DNA of 36,477 nucleotides from Bacteroidota bacterium (GCA_013298365.1 JAAFHL010000006.1:1-36477), one strand, 5' to 3'. Positions 1 through 7,807 are shown, counted from the first letter of the stretch. The notes: generated by a model from the sequence alone, not told the origin. Numbers and translations: made by a program.

Positions 1-21
1 GATCTTGTCCTAAAACCTGTT

Positions 22-585
22 TTATCCTGAAATAGGTAGTTTTTCTTGCATTTTCATTAGCATCAACTTATAAATCGCTGCCACAGAAAGCGAATCGCTT
101 ATTTCTCCATTTTCCACTTCTTGATACGCTTGTTCCAAGCTAACTTTCCGAATTTGCAATTGCTCTGTGTCTTCGGGTTCTGCTTCGCCGTCAGTCAGCT
201 CGGTTGCCAAATACACAATGCCCCATTCATCTGTAACAGAATTAGATAAGTGCATTTCTAAAATAGGCGTATAGCTTTCAGCCGTCATGCCTGTTTCTTC
301 TTTCAGCTCTCTTGCTGCACTTTCTACAGGAGAAATTTCAGTATTTCCACCGCCTTCTATGATTTCCCAAGAATAACGTTTTAAGGGATAGCGATACTGC
401 CCAACCAACCAAATATCACCATCTTTGTAAGGAACAATGCCAATGGCGAAGTTTTTGAAATGCACCACACCATAAATACCTGGCTTTCCCGCAGGATTTA
501 GCACTTGAAATTCCGTTACTTGAATCCAATTATTTTCGTAAATGGCTTGTGCTGAAAGCGTTTGCCAAGGATTATTTTCTGTCAT
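22..585 (-). CDS. Nudix hydrolase, ADP-ribose pyrophosphatase-like
   Basis: A 187-aa protein of the Nudix superfamily. The Nudix helix is visible at about residues 83-106, ending in RELKEETG with the metal-binding glutamates intact. The first glutamate of the general signature is displaced by one position (EI-SPVES), a variant I recall from the ADP-ribose/NDP-sugar pyrophosphatase branch. The segment GDIWLVGQYRYP before the box is also typical of that branch, which hydrolyses ADP-ribose or related nucleotide sugars in the cytoplasm. The ATG at 585 is the natural start. The gene lies downstream of the AAA ATPase on the same strand, with a hairpin between them that makes shared transcription uncertain. 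Substrate is inferred, not shown. Confidence 0.9.
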   Translation of the reverse strand: MTENNPWQTLSAQAIYENNWIQVTEFQVLNPAGKPGIYGVVHFKNFAIGIVPYKDGDIWLVGQYRYPLKRYSWEIIEGGGNTEISPVESAARELKEETGMTAESYTPILEMHLSNSVTDEWGIVYLATELTDGEAEPEDTEQLQIRKVSLEQAYQEVENGEISDSLSVAAIYKLMLMKMQEKLPISG

Positions 586-596
586 ACTGTTTTTTT

Positions 597-660
597 ACCA
601 CTAAGGCACTAAGGTTCACTAACTGGCTTTTTTCTTAGTGTTTCTTTGTGTCTTAGTGGT
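597..660. repeat. Intergenic inverted repeat (CACTAAG family)
   Basis: Two nested stems face each other. ACCACTAAG (597-605) pairs with CTTAGTGGT (652-660), and CACTAAG (607-613) pairs with CTTAGTG (634-640). The element fills the gap between the AAA ATPase stop and the Nudix start. It resembles the widespread intergenic repeats built on 'cttagtg'. It could act as a terminator or processing hairpin for the upstream AAA gene, but no U-run supports a canonical terminator. Confidence 0.7.
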
Positions 661-673
661 TATAAAATAATAA

Positions 674-2728
674 TTATCTTCTCAAAGCCTTCAATTCTTC
701 TACTTTTGCAAGCACTTCGCTACGTGGCATATCTCTAAAACGAGGCGGCAACAATTCCTTAGAAGTACATTCCAAAATAGCCGCATAGTTCATCAATTCG
801 ATTTCTTCGGGATAGGTAGGCGGCAAAAAGTCGCCAAAAACTTGCGCTACAATATCAAAATTCACTTTTTCTAAACCCAAACTTGCTGCCTTAAATTTCG
901 CTCTTGTAAGGGCGGCTTCCATATCAGCGCCCGATTTTACGGTCATATCTTCAAAAAATTCCTCGTCAAATTCGTCTAAATTCATGTATTCCAAATCTGT
1001 TTTTTTCACAACAACTTGCAAAAGCTCCTTCTTTTCCTCCAAAGTTTCAGGATAAAACAAAGCGATATGCTCCTCAGCACGTCCTTGTCGCTTAAAATCC
1101 ACAGGCAACAAATCGGGACGAGCCGTAATCAGAAACCAAATCACTTTACCCCGATTTTCGGTATTGCTCATAAAAGTCGCAATCATGGAGAAGACACGAC
1201 TGCTCACGCCACTATCGCCCGAAGCACTTCTATTGCCCAAATACGCATCTGCCTCATCTATCATCACCGCCACAGGCGACATCGCTTTGAGGATTTTCAA
1301 CACTTTTTCAAGGTTGCCTTCGGTTGCGCCCTGCCATTGCGAACGAAAATTTTTGAGCATCACCATCGGTACGCCTATGTCATTTGCGAAGCAGGAAATA
1401 AGGTAGGTTTTTCCCGTTCCCACAGGACCGGAAACCAAATAACCCATCGGCATCACATCTGGACGACCTGCTTTGAGGGCGGTTGCCGCTTCCATCAAAT
1501 TCTTTTTGGCGTAGGCATGTCCCGCAACATTGGCAAGGTTATATTTGGTTTGAATAAACTCTAACAAACCACCAGACTCGCTTTCAATCATTTCTTTTTT
1601 CTTGAAAACCAGCTCTTTATTGGTAAAAATAATTTTATTTTCGGCGGCTTCTGCCAACAAAATTTTGAGTTGTACCAGTTTCAAACCTGCTGTATTTTTT
1701 GCCAAAACTGCTGGTGGCATTTCAAAATATTGAGCGGCATCAGTCCTTTCTTGCAAGAAATTCTGAATAAATGCCAGCCTGTCTTCTTCTTCTGGGTACG
1801 GAATTAAGACCTCATACGTATATGGATTCTTGACATATTGCTGATTGATTTCCGAAATATTTTCGGTCAAAACGCAAGTAATCATATTCGGGCTTTTGAA
1901 ACGCTCATCTGTTGCCCATTTTTGCAAGAAAATAAGGGAAAGACGCTCATCATTTCTCGCATTATTTGCCTCTGACATTGGAATCAAAGTCTCTGCATAT
2001 TCGATAATAAAGGCAACTCTTTTGGGTTTTGCAACACTTGCCTTCAAAAAATCCGCTAATCTTTGGGCATCATTCGACTTCAAAGGCGTGTCTTTTGTCG
2101 CAGGTTTATTGCCCTTTTCATTATTATCCATATATTGAAGCAAATGCCCAATATGCCCATCTATCAATTTTTGCTCCGCCTCATCAAACCAATTTCCTAC
2201 TTTTTTGGTCAAAGAAGGATTTTGGACTTGTGCTTGCGGTTTCGGCTTGTCTTTTTGGTCCAAATAAGAAATCAAATGATTGACAAATTCCTTGTTAAAG
2301 CACAACATAAAATACGCATTCAACGCCAAAAATGCTCGTTCAGGGTCGCTTGTCAGCGCAGAATAGTTATTGCCCGAAACTTGGTCAAAAATTTCCAAAG
2401 TAGTTTTGAAATCTTGGCGCATTTTCCCTGCCCCTCCAAACTGCATGTCATCTCTAAAACGAATGCCCATTGCCCTATCATAATGCACGATAATGTCATA
2501 ATATTTGAACATTTCGTCATTCAGAAAGTCCTTGACTTTCATATACTTAGCCTTCCCATCTTCTTTGATAGGAATATATTCATTGATGTTTCCATGCAAA
2601 ATAAATTGCGAAACATTTTGCGAAAGGTATTTGCGTTTGATAGCCTGCGCCCATTCAGGCACCTCCAATTTGCGCTGCGGCGGCGGTGTAGGCGTAGAAG
2701 ATTCTATTTCGATTTTGATTTCTGACAT
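674..2728 (-). CDS. Two-domain AAA+ ATPase (Ycf46/CDC48-like)
   Basis: A 684-aa cytoplasmic protein. The C-terminal half is a canonical AAA+ module: Walker A GPVGTGKT at residues 434-441, Walker B VMIDEAD with D491-E492, a sensor-1/arginine-finger region reading TARPDLLPVDFKRQGRAEEH, and a small helical lid. The N-terminal half (about 20-380) has an ATPase-like layout (RVAFIIEYAETLIP resembles a Walker B strand) but no Walker A, so it is probably a degenerate ATPase domain. The layout resembles Ycf46-type proteins, whose substrates are not well defined. Its promoter lies in the 52-bp repeat at 2745-2796, with a leader of about 20 nt. It could be a general chaperone or unfoldase; a defence role is only suggested by the nuclease genes next door. 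Confidence 0.85.
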   Translation of the reverse strand: MSEIKIEIESSTPTPPPQRKLEVPEWAQAIKRKYLSQNVSQFILHGNINEYIPIKEDGKAKYMKVKDFLNDEMFKYYDIIVHYDRAMGIRFRDDMQFGGAGKMRQDFKTTLEIFDQVSGNNYSALTSDPERAFLALNAYFMLCFNKEFVNHLISYLDQKDKPKPQAQVQNPSLTKKVGNWFDEAEQKLIDGHIGHLLQYMDNNEKGNKPATKDTPLKSNDAQRLADFLKASVAKPKRVAFIIEYAETLIPMSEANNARNDERLSLIFLQKWATDERFKSPNMITCVLTENISEINQQYVKNPYTYEVLIPYPEEEDRLAFIQNFLQERTDAAQYFEMPPAVLAKNTAGLKLVQLKILLAEAAENKIIFTNKELVFKKKEMIESESGGLLEFIQTKYNLANVAGHAYAKKNLMEAATALKAGRPDVMPMGYLVSGPVGTGKTYLISCFANDIGVPMVMLKNFRSQWQGATEGNLEKVLKILKAMSPVAVMIDEADAYLGNRSASGDSGVSSRVFSMIATFMSNTENRGKVIWFLITARPDLLPVDFKRQGRAEEHIALFYPETLEEKKELLQVVVKKTDLEYMNLDEFDEEFFEDMTVKSGADMEAALTRAKFKAASLGLEKVNFDIVAQVFGDFLPPTYPEEIELMNYAAILECTSKELLPPRFRDMPRSEVLAKVEELKALRR

Positions 2729-2744
2729 AATTTATCGTAAAAAA

Positions 2745-2796
2745 ATTTGATATGGCAAATGTAATAAGATTTAAGGAATATTTGCAAGGCTTTTGT
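2745..2796. repeat. 52-bp perfect direct repeat, copy 1
   Basis: This 52-bp stretch is identical to 3910-3961, in the same orientation, and the two copies exactly bracket the DUF1016 gene. The identity ends abruptly on both sides (2744 a versus 3909 t; 2797 t versus 3962 c). Copy 1 sits directly upstream of the AAA ATPase and includes its promoter. The arrangement looks like a duplication made when the nuclease gene was inserted. Confidence 0.95.
2756..2787 (-). promoter_or_regulatory. Bacteroidota-type promoter for the AAA ATPase
   Basis: On the minus strand a TTG (complement of 2785-2787) is followed after 21 nt by TACATTTG (complement of 2756-2763), matching the TAnnTTTG consensus exactly. 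The element lies about 27 nt upstream of the AAA start codon at 2728. Confidence 0.7.
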
Positions 2797-2811
2797 TGTG
2801 CAAAAAACAAC

Positions 2812-3900
2812 TTATATAGTAGGTGTTTGTGTGGCATTTTCATACAATTCAAACAGCTCATGCAATTTGACTTGTAATACTTTTTTATCAATCAATTTTC
2901 GTTGATATTCAGCCACTAACGTAGGCGAAAGATGCCTACTCAAGGCATATTCCACAACTTGCGCATCTTTTGTAGGGCAAAGTAAAATGCCAATACTGGG
3001 ATTCTCATGCGTTTTTTTTATGTCTCTGTCTAAGGCTTCCAAATAAAAACTCAATTTACCTAAATGTTCTGGCTCAAATTCTACTACTTTTAGTTCAATT
3101 GCCACCAGACAACTCAAACCCCTATGAAAAAAAAGCAAGTCTAAGTAGTAATCATGTATTCCTACTTGTACTTTATATTCTTCTCCAATAAACACAAAAT
3201 CATTTTCTAACTCCAAAATAAAGTCTTTCATGTTTTGGATTAATGCTTTTTGTAAATCTTTTTCATTATAATAAGTAGGCAGATTCAAAAACTCAATAAC
3301 ATAATTATCCTTAAAAACACCCCTTAAATTTTGTGATTGGGGCAGGCTTTTTAAGCCTTCAAATATTTCTATATCTGTGAGCATAAAACGCTCAAAAATA
3401 CTGGTTTGAATTTGTCTTTTGAGTTGTTTTACTGTGTACCTTTCCTTGATAGTCAAATAGATATAAAAAACTCTTTCTTCCAAAGTTTTACAGCCCGCAA
3501 GAATTTCTAAATGATGCGTCCAAGTAATTTTGCTTAAAAATAATATTACACTTTTATAATTATCTATTAAATGAAATTGTGTCATTTTCAACCCCACTAT
3601 TTCATTTTTTAGATATTTCTCATTTTCAAGACAATAATAGGTTTCATAAAAACGCAACATTCTGTATAAATTTCGTTTATCAAACCCTTTTAAACTTGCG
3701 TGCTTGTGTGTCAAATATTCCGACAAATCATTTATAATCTTATCGCCTTTGCGTGAGTTAACCAATTTTTCACTCAAATACTTCCCAATTTCCCAATGCA
3801 AAGTAATAAGTTCTACATTTACTGCCCTAAACGAATTTTCTTTCGCTTTTTGAATCAGTTCCTCTATGGCTAAGAAATCTATTTCTATTGAATTTGACAT
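2812..3900 (-). CDS. DUF1016/YhcG-type PD-(D/E)XK nuclease
   Basis: A 362-aa protein with the two-part DUF1016 (YhcG) layout. An N-terminal alpha-helical domain (about 1-155, with motifs such as LHWEIGKYLSEK and FDKRNLYRMLRFYE) precedes a C-terminal PD-(D/E)XK nuclease fold. The putative catalytic residues are visible in HDYYLDLLFFHR and LVAIELKVVEFEPEH (D, then E-x-K), followed by GKLSFYLEALD. The ATG at 3900 is chosen because the reading frame upstream of it runs into the 52-bp promoter repeat; translation from 3966 would read through the promoter. The family is often found beside restriction-modification and defence loci, and its target is not settled. The gene is wholly enclosed by the direct repeats, suggesting a late arrival. 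Confidence 0.9.
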   Translation of the reverse strand: MSNSIEIDFLAIEELIQKAKENSFRAVNVELITLHWEIGKYLSEKLVNSRKGDKIINDLSEYLTHKHASLKGFDKRNLYRMLRFYETYYCLENEKYLKNEIVGLKMTQFHLIDNYKSVILFLSKITWTHHLEILAGCKTLEERVFYIYLTIKERYTVKQLKRQIQTSIFERFMLTDIEIFEGLKSLPQSQNLRGVFKDNYVIEFLNLPTYYNEKDLQKALIQNMKDFILELENDFVFIGEEYKVQVGIHDYYLDLLFFHRGLSCLVAIELKVVEFEPEHLGKLSFYLEALDRDIKKTHENPSIGILLCPTKDAQVVEYALSRHLSPTLVAEYQRKLIDKKVLQVKLHELFELYENATQTPTI

Positions 3901-3909
3901 GGAATTGCT

Positions 3910-3961
3910 ATTTGATATGGCAAATGTAATAAGATTTAAGGAATATTTGCAAGGCTTTTGT
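3910..3961. repeat. 52-bp perfect direct repeat, copy 2
   Basis: This is the second copy of the repeat at 2745-2796 (spacing 1165 bp), located directly upstream of the DUF1016 gene. It gives that gene the same promoter as the AAA ATPase. Recombination between the copies would remove the nuclease gene and leave a single intact promoter in front of the ATPase. Confidence 0.95.
3921..3952 (-). promoter_or_regulatory. Duplicated promoter for the DUF1016 gene
   Basis: The same TTG-21 nt-TACATTTG arrangement as at 2756-2787 (complements of 3950-3952 and 3921-3928). The -7 element is about 20 nt upstream of the chosen start at 3900, giving a short leader. Confidence 0.7.
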
Positions 3962-4033
3962 CGCATGGAGGCTAGGAATTGTTACAAAAAAGTGGAAAGG
4001 ATGGCACGCTAGCAGCGTTAGGTACACAAATAT

Positions 4034-4064
4034 TTGCTTTTTGCTATCAAACTGCTTATATTTG
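4034..4064 (+). promoter_or_regulatory. Bacteroidota-type promoter, first small nuclease gene
   Basis: TTG at 4034-4036, a 20-nt spacer, and TATATTTG at 4057-4064. The start codon follows 23 nt later at 4088. The surrounding sequence, including a ttaggtac block further upstream, recurs in front of the second paralogue. Confidence 0.7.
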
Positions 4065-4087
4065 TCATCATTTTTATCACAAAAAAT

Positions 4088-4687
4088 ATGGCATACAGTA
4101 AATTTACTTTTTTGAAAGTGAGAGAAGAACCTGGGGTAGAAGATAAATATCAGTTATTATTTACTGAAATTGAGCCACTTCTGCCGAGTGATTGGTTACT
4201 AACTACCTTAAAAATGGGGAAAAATGTAGCATTTTTTAGTGAAAAATCTCGCTCAGAGGCAATTGTTTTTCCTATTTTAGTAGAATTGCAAAATCAAAAC
4301 CAAGGCAGATTTTCTATTTACTCTGGAGCAGATTTAGATGCTGATAGTCAAAAAGAATTAAATGGAGAATGTGATTTTATTTTGGGTTATGGCGAGCAAA
4401 AATATGATTTGGACAGCCCTATTTTTTGTATGATAGAAGCAAAAGACCAAGACCTCAAAAAAGCACTGCCGCAATGTATCGCACAAATGGAAGGCGCACG
4501 TATCTTTAATCAAAAACATGGAAAAAATAGGGACGAGATTTGGGGCTGTGTTACAACTGGCTCTGAATGGTTATTTCTGAAATTACAAAATCATTTGGTT
4601 TTTATTGATACAGAAAGATACTATTTGAAAAATTTGGGAGAATTGTTGGGCATTTTGCAATATATTGTGAATCAATATAAATCGTAG
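4088..4687 (+). CDS. Small PD-(D/E)XK-like protein, paralogue A
   Basis: A 199-aa soluble protein with a restriction-endonuclease-like core. The pattern is KSRSEAIVFPILVEL, then NGECDFILG (candidate catalytic D), CMIEAKDQ (E-x-K) and a following LPQCIAQM glutamine motif, ending in LGELLGILQYIVNQYK. I recall the same layout from uncharacterised proteins common in cyanobacteria and Bacteroidota. The start is the ATG at 4088 (MAYSKF), because paralogue B begins MAYGKF and upstream codons in this frame overlap the promoter. No biochemical role is known to me. It lies in tandem with a diverged copy at 4784. Confidence 0.75.
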   Translation: MAYSKFTFLKVREEPGVEDKYQLLFTEIEPLLPSDWLLTTLKMGKNVAFFSEKSRSEAIVFPILVELQNQNQGRFSIYSGADLDADSQKELNGECDFILGYGEQKYDLDSPIFCMIEAKDQDLKKALPQCIAQMEGARIFNQKHGKNRDEIWGCVTTGSEWLFLKLQNHLVFIDTERYYLKNLGELLGILQYIVNQYKS

Positions 4688-4728
4688 TGAATATTCTTGT
4701 AGGCTGCTTACATTAGGTACAAAAAGAT

Positions 4729-4759
4729 TTGCTTAGGGCAATGAAACTACCTATATTTG
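4729..4759 (+). promoter_or_regulatory. Bacteroidota-type promoter, second small nuclease gene
   Basis: TTG at 4729-4731, a 20-nt spacer and TATATTTG at 4752-4759, 25 nt before the start at 4784. It has the same spacing as the promoter at 4034-4064 and recognisable similarity across about 80 bp, so the duplication included the promoter. Confidence 0.7.
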
Positions 4760-4783
4760 TGTTTATTTTCAAACAAAAAATAT

Positions 4784-5392
4784 ATGGCATACGGCAAATT
4801 TACTTCATTAGTCAAATTTTGTAATACTTATCATTTACAAATTAACACAAGAACTAATATATTTGAGGGAGTTGCGTTCCCTGATTTTACGATTAGTGAA
4901 CATTTGGAAAGAGATATTAGAGAAGGTAAGGAGTTTCCTTTATACACAGAAAAAGCGAAATCAGAATTATTAATTTTGCCTATTTTGAAGGAATTAAAGC
5001 GAAAAAATCCCTTTATTTCTGTTTTTTCGGGTTTTTCGTTGAACATAGAAGGACAATCAGAGCTTAATGGCAATCCCGATTTTGTATTGAGCGCAAATGA
5101 CAATAAAGTAGAGATAGAAGCCCCCATTTTTTGTTTATTAGAAAGTAAAAATAATGCGCCTGACATAGGATTTGCGCAATGTGCCGCAGAGATGTATGCC
5201 GCTAAATTATTCAATACGGAAATGGGAACGCCACAAGAAACTATTTATGGTGCAGTTACAAATGCCTACGATTGGGTGTTTTTGCGCTTGACAGGCGATT
5301 GTGTTTGGATTGATATGGAACGCTATTATTTGAACGATTTGAATAAATTGTTGGGCATTTTGCAATATATTGTTAATCAATATAAAAAATAA
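4784..5392 (+). CDS. Small PD-(D/E)XK-like protein, paralogue B
   Basis: A 202-aa tandem paralogue of the preceding gene. Matching elements are EKAKSELLILPILKEL, NGNPDFVLS (candidate D), CLLESKNN (E-x-K with S in place of A) and FAQCAAEMYAAKLFN. Its C-terminus, KLLGILQYIVNQYKK, is nearly identical to that of copy A, while the middle has diverged strongly. Such a pattern fits an old duplication with functional separation or partial gene conversion at the 3' end. Function unknown; a nuclease fold is inferred from the motif order only. Confidence 0.75.
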   Translation: MAYGKFTSLVKFCNTYHLQINTRTNIFEGVAFPDFTISEHLERDIREGKEFPLYTEKAKSELLILPILKELKRKNPFISVFSGFSLNIEGQSELNGNPDFVLSANDNKVEIEAPIFCLLESKNNAPDIGFAQCAAEMYAAKLFNTEMGTPQETIYGAVTNAYDWVFLRLTGDCVWIDMERYYLNDLNKLLGILQYIVNQYKK

Positions 5393-5420
5393 TACTTGTA
5401 AATAACTTATCATTTTCCGT

Positions 5421-7490
5421 TTAAATCCCCATTTTTATCGGCTCTGCAACAGGCAAAGCAGGTTTTTCAGGTTTGTCTTTATATTTCCATTCCATGCCTT
5501 CCAATTTTTGCTCCTTAAAAAGCACTTCATGTATGGGCAAATATTCCCCTTGTGGTTTCGATTTAAAAATAATTTTTTTGGCTTGATTATTTTCCAAGAA
5601 AACAAACATCTCTTGCGAAGTAGATTTATTCATGCCTTGATAACCTTTTTTCTCGTCTTTGATATAATAAATACTCTCACTATTGCCTACAACATGCAGA
5701 CGAATGAGTTTATTGTCTCGAAATTTGCAGCGAAATTGTCGCCCTTTGATTTGATTGAAACCAATCGTATCTTGGGCTGCCACCAAAAAACAATTTCCAA
5801 TAACTGCCAAGGAATCTATCTTTTTATTGCGCATATAAATCTTGATAGTGTCGCCCGAAAGCTGCGAAGAGTCTGACCATAAAGTTGGCTTTTTGTACAA
5901 AATAATCACCGAATCGCTGTACGCATATACCATAGAATCGGCAACGGCTTGCAAGTCTTTCATGTACATACGCACATGATGATAGGCTTTAAAAGTACGT
6001 CTTTTGAGGGTATCTTCTCTTGCATATAGCGTATCTGCAAGGACATACAAGGTATCTTTGTCAAATTTTTGGAGGGAAATAGGGTTTCGAGTCATATAAG
6101 TCTCATTTGTTTCGCGAAAAAACAGGGCATGACCGCCCCAAATACTAAGGCTACTGTCTTTATCTACAATTTTTACCTTGCCATCAGCCGTTCCTGTATT
6201 GTTTTTGTTATTAAAAGTGGTTGTATCTGCCCAAATTGTGTAAGAACTGTCTTTTTGCTTAATCAAAACCTCGTCCCAAGCCATGCCACTGTCTTCTTTA
6301 TTGTTAAAATTCGCCTTTTTTGACCAAACCATATAAGAGCTATCTTTATTGCAAATAAACACATTTCCTTGTGCATTTCCTGTCTCTGCTTTGTTGTCGA
6401 AAGTAGCCTCATCTGCCCACATACGATAACTGCTATCTTTTTGAATCATGAACAAATGCCCCCACGCACGTCCTGTGTTATTTTTGTTATCGAAACTTGT
6501 GGTATCTGCCCAAACCGTATATGATTTATCTTTTTTACGAATGATAACATCATTCCATGCCATGCCTGTCTCATTTTTTTTGTCAAATTTTCCTTGTTTT
6601 GCCGTCAAAATAGAACTGCTATCTTTCTGAATCATGACCACATTTCCTTGCATATTTCCTTTTTGTGTAGTTCTGTTATAGTCTGCGGAATCGGAATAAA
6701 CCGTCATAGAACTATCCAATTGTCGCATAAATACATTTCCTACCATGGTAGCAATTTTGGTAGAATCGTCATAATCGGTAAAATCTGCCTCTAACACATA
6801 GTCTTTATTGACCACTTTTGTACGACTTTCCAAATTCATTTTCTTGGTTCGGGTTTCATACGTACCTTTTTGCGTATCAAACTCCCCATCTTCACTTTTT
6901 ATGTGTGTATAAGCCATAAAAATAGCCGTTTCATTTCTTGTGTCATAGCCCAAAGTATCGGTAGTGAGGGTATAATCTTTGTTTACCAATTTCACATTTT
7001 TCTTAAAATATGCCATTTCTTTGTTCGGATAATAGTATCCTTGCTGACTTGTAAGCGTATTTTCAGCATTAACTAACTTGCCGCCTGTCAAGTACTTACC
7101 ATAATTTTCTGCCCGATAAAAGGTGAGTTTTTCGCTTGTCAAAACCACTTTTCCATCAGCAACTTTGGCATTTCCCATCGCATCAGCCACTTTTGTGTTG
7201 CCGTCATAGTCCATGCGGTTGCAGGTAAGATTCACATTTTGTGGCATTTCTGCTCGCACATGTTGATAGGCTTGAAAAGTATTGTTACTCACGTCATAAT
7301 GTGCGCTGTCGCAATAAAAAGTAGTGCCGTCATGCGAAATGACGACATTTCCGATAAGGCGTTGCGTTTCTAGCCCGCCATTTATTTCGTATATCAAATC
7401 ATCGCTATTGATTATCTGAACCAATTTAGATTCTTGGGCAAATAGCATTGAATAGCAAGTTATTAAAATAATAAATAATGTCTTTTTCAT
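5421..7490 (-). CDS. OstA-like (LptA/LptC/LptD N-domain fold) envelope protein
   Basis: A 689-aa exported protein. It has an N-terminal signal peptide (MKKTLFIILITCYSMLFA, then Q) and a long array of OstA/LptA-type beta motifs of the form 'x-GNVxxxxDxxxxxxDSxxY'. Proteins of this kind bridge the periplasm and carry LPS toward the outer membrane; Bacteroidota encode a large OstA-like version. The ATG at 7490 is preferred over the GTG at 7499 because it gives a clean signal peptide. The central part has seven units of 31 residues, described separately. It ends in a Pro/Lys-rich tail. The exact Lpt role (LptA, LptC or auxiliary) cannot be told here. Confidence 0.85.
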   Translation of the reverse strand: MKKTLFIILITCYSMLFAQESKLVQIINSDDLIYEINGGLETQRLIGNVVISHDGTTFYCDSAHYDVSNNTFQAYQHVRAEMPQNVNLTCNRMDYDGNTKVADAMGNAKVADGKVVLTSEKLTFYRAENYGKYLTGGKLVNAENTLTSQQGYYYPNKEMAYFKKNVKLVNKDYTLTTDTLGYDTRNETAIFMAYTHIKSEDGEFDTQKGTYETRTKKMNLESRTKVVNKDYVLEADFTDYDDSTKIATMVGNVFMRQLDSSMTVYSDSADYNRTTQKGNMQGNVVMIQKDSSSILTAKQGKFDKKNETGMAWNDVIIRKKDKSYTVWADTTSFDNKNNTGRAWGHLFMIQKDSSYRMWADEATFDNKAETGNAQGNVFICNKDSSYMVWSKKANFNNKEDSGMAWDEVLIKQKDSSYTIWADTTTFNNKNNTGTADGKVKIVDKDSSLSIWGGHALFFRETNETYMTRNPISLQKFDKDTLYVLADTLYAREDTLKRRTFKAYHHVRMYMKDLQAVADSMVYAYSDSVIILYKKPTLWSDSSQLSGDTIKIYMRNKKIDSLAVIGNCFLVAAQDTIGFNQIKGRQFRCKFRDNKLIRLHVVGNSESIYYIKDEKKGYQGMNKSTSQEMFVFLENNQAKKIIFKSKPQGEYLPIHEVLFKEQKLEGMEWKYKDKPEKPALPVAEPIKMGI
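6070..6728 (-). repeat. Seven 31-residue OstA repeats, three-unit superrepeat
   Basis: Within the OstA-like gene, seven consecutive units follow the pattern KDSSYxxWADxxxFxNKxxTGxAxGxVxI. The middle units are exactly 31 residues (93 bp) long. Units 2-3 resemble units 5-6 more than their neighbours (GMAW..V with WADTTxFxNKNNTG in both), which indicates duplication of a three-unit block of about 279 bp. Confidence 0.8.
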
Positions 7491-7523
7491 ATATTTCACG
7501 CAAATTTTCGCAGATATAAAAGC

Positions 7524-7558
7524 CGCAGATTTTTCGCAAATACGCCTAAAAATCTGCG
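7524..7558. repeat. Palindromic 'cgcagat' repeat, cluster 1
   Basis: The 342-bp gap between the OstA-like gene and ribD (7491-7832) holds two clusters of 'cgcagatttt / aaaatctgcg' palindromes. Here CGCAGATTTTT (7524-7534) pairs with AAAAATCTGCG (7548-7558). Further half-sites lie between 7499 and 7591. I see no gene in the gap. A candidate -7 box for the OstA-like gene (complement of 7593-7600, TACCTTTG) lies between the clusters, without a good -33 partner. Confidence 0.75.
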
Positions 7559-7708
7559 TTCATCTGCGTAAAATCTGTGAAAATCTGCGAGACAAAGGTA
7601 CAGCATATTTTCCAACCCTGCCCCCTGCTATGTTTTTTTTGCGGAGAAATGCGTTGTTTTGAGGGATAATTGCGATAAAATACATATAATTTAAGGGTAG
7701 CGGTTTAG

Positions 7709-7807
7709 TTTCTCGCAGATAAAGGCAGATTAAACCACAGATTTTCGCAAATAAATACTAAATTTGCGAAAATCTACGCTCTTTAATTTGCGAAAATCTG
7801 CGAGAAA
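7709..7807. repeat. Palindromic 'cgcagat' repeat, cluster 2
   Basis: This is a nested structure. The outer 12-bp arms are TTTCTCGCAGAT (7709-7720) and ATCTGCGAGAAA (7796-7807). Inside them a 14-bp perfect stem (7739-7752 with 7762-7775) has a 9-nt loop. A third copy of the inner half-site precedes the right outer arm. The cluster ends 25 bp before ribD. Such palindromes are typical of dispersed intergenic repeats in this phylum; a role in ribD expression is possible but unsupported. Confidence 0.8.

Noticed and set aside
246-249. NPLQ in the type IIG-like protein (residue numbers) as the methyltransferase catalytic NPPY
   Set aside because: By position it corresponds to the conserved 'NIxxGNSL' strand before the linker; the true catalytic place is after the FPE segment and reads NVVLSDISPE.
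1016-2725. Several plus-strand ORFs opposite the AAA ATPase gene
   Set aside because: They are antisense shadows with basic, cysteine/histidine-rich composition and no domain features, opposite a well-supported gene.
2655-2891. Minus-strand 78-aa ORF across the 52-bp repeat
   Set aside because: Its only similarity to the next gene's upstream frame comes from the duplicated promoter repeat, not from shared coding sequence.
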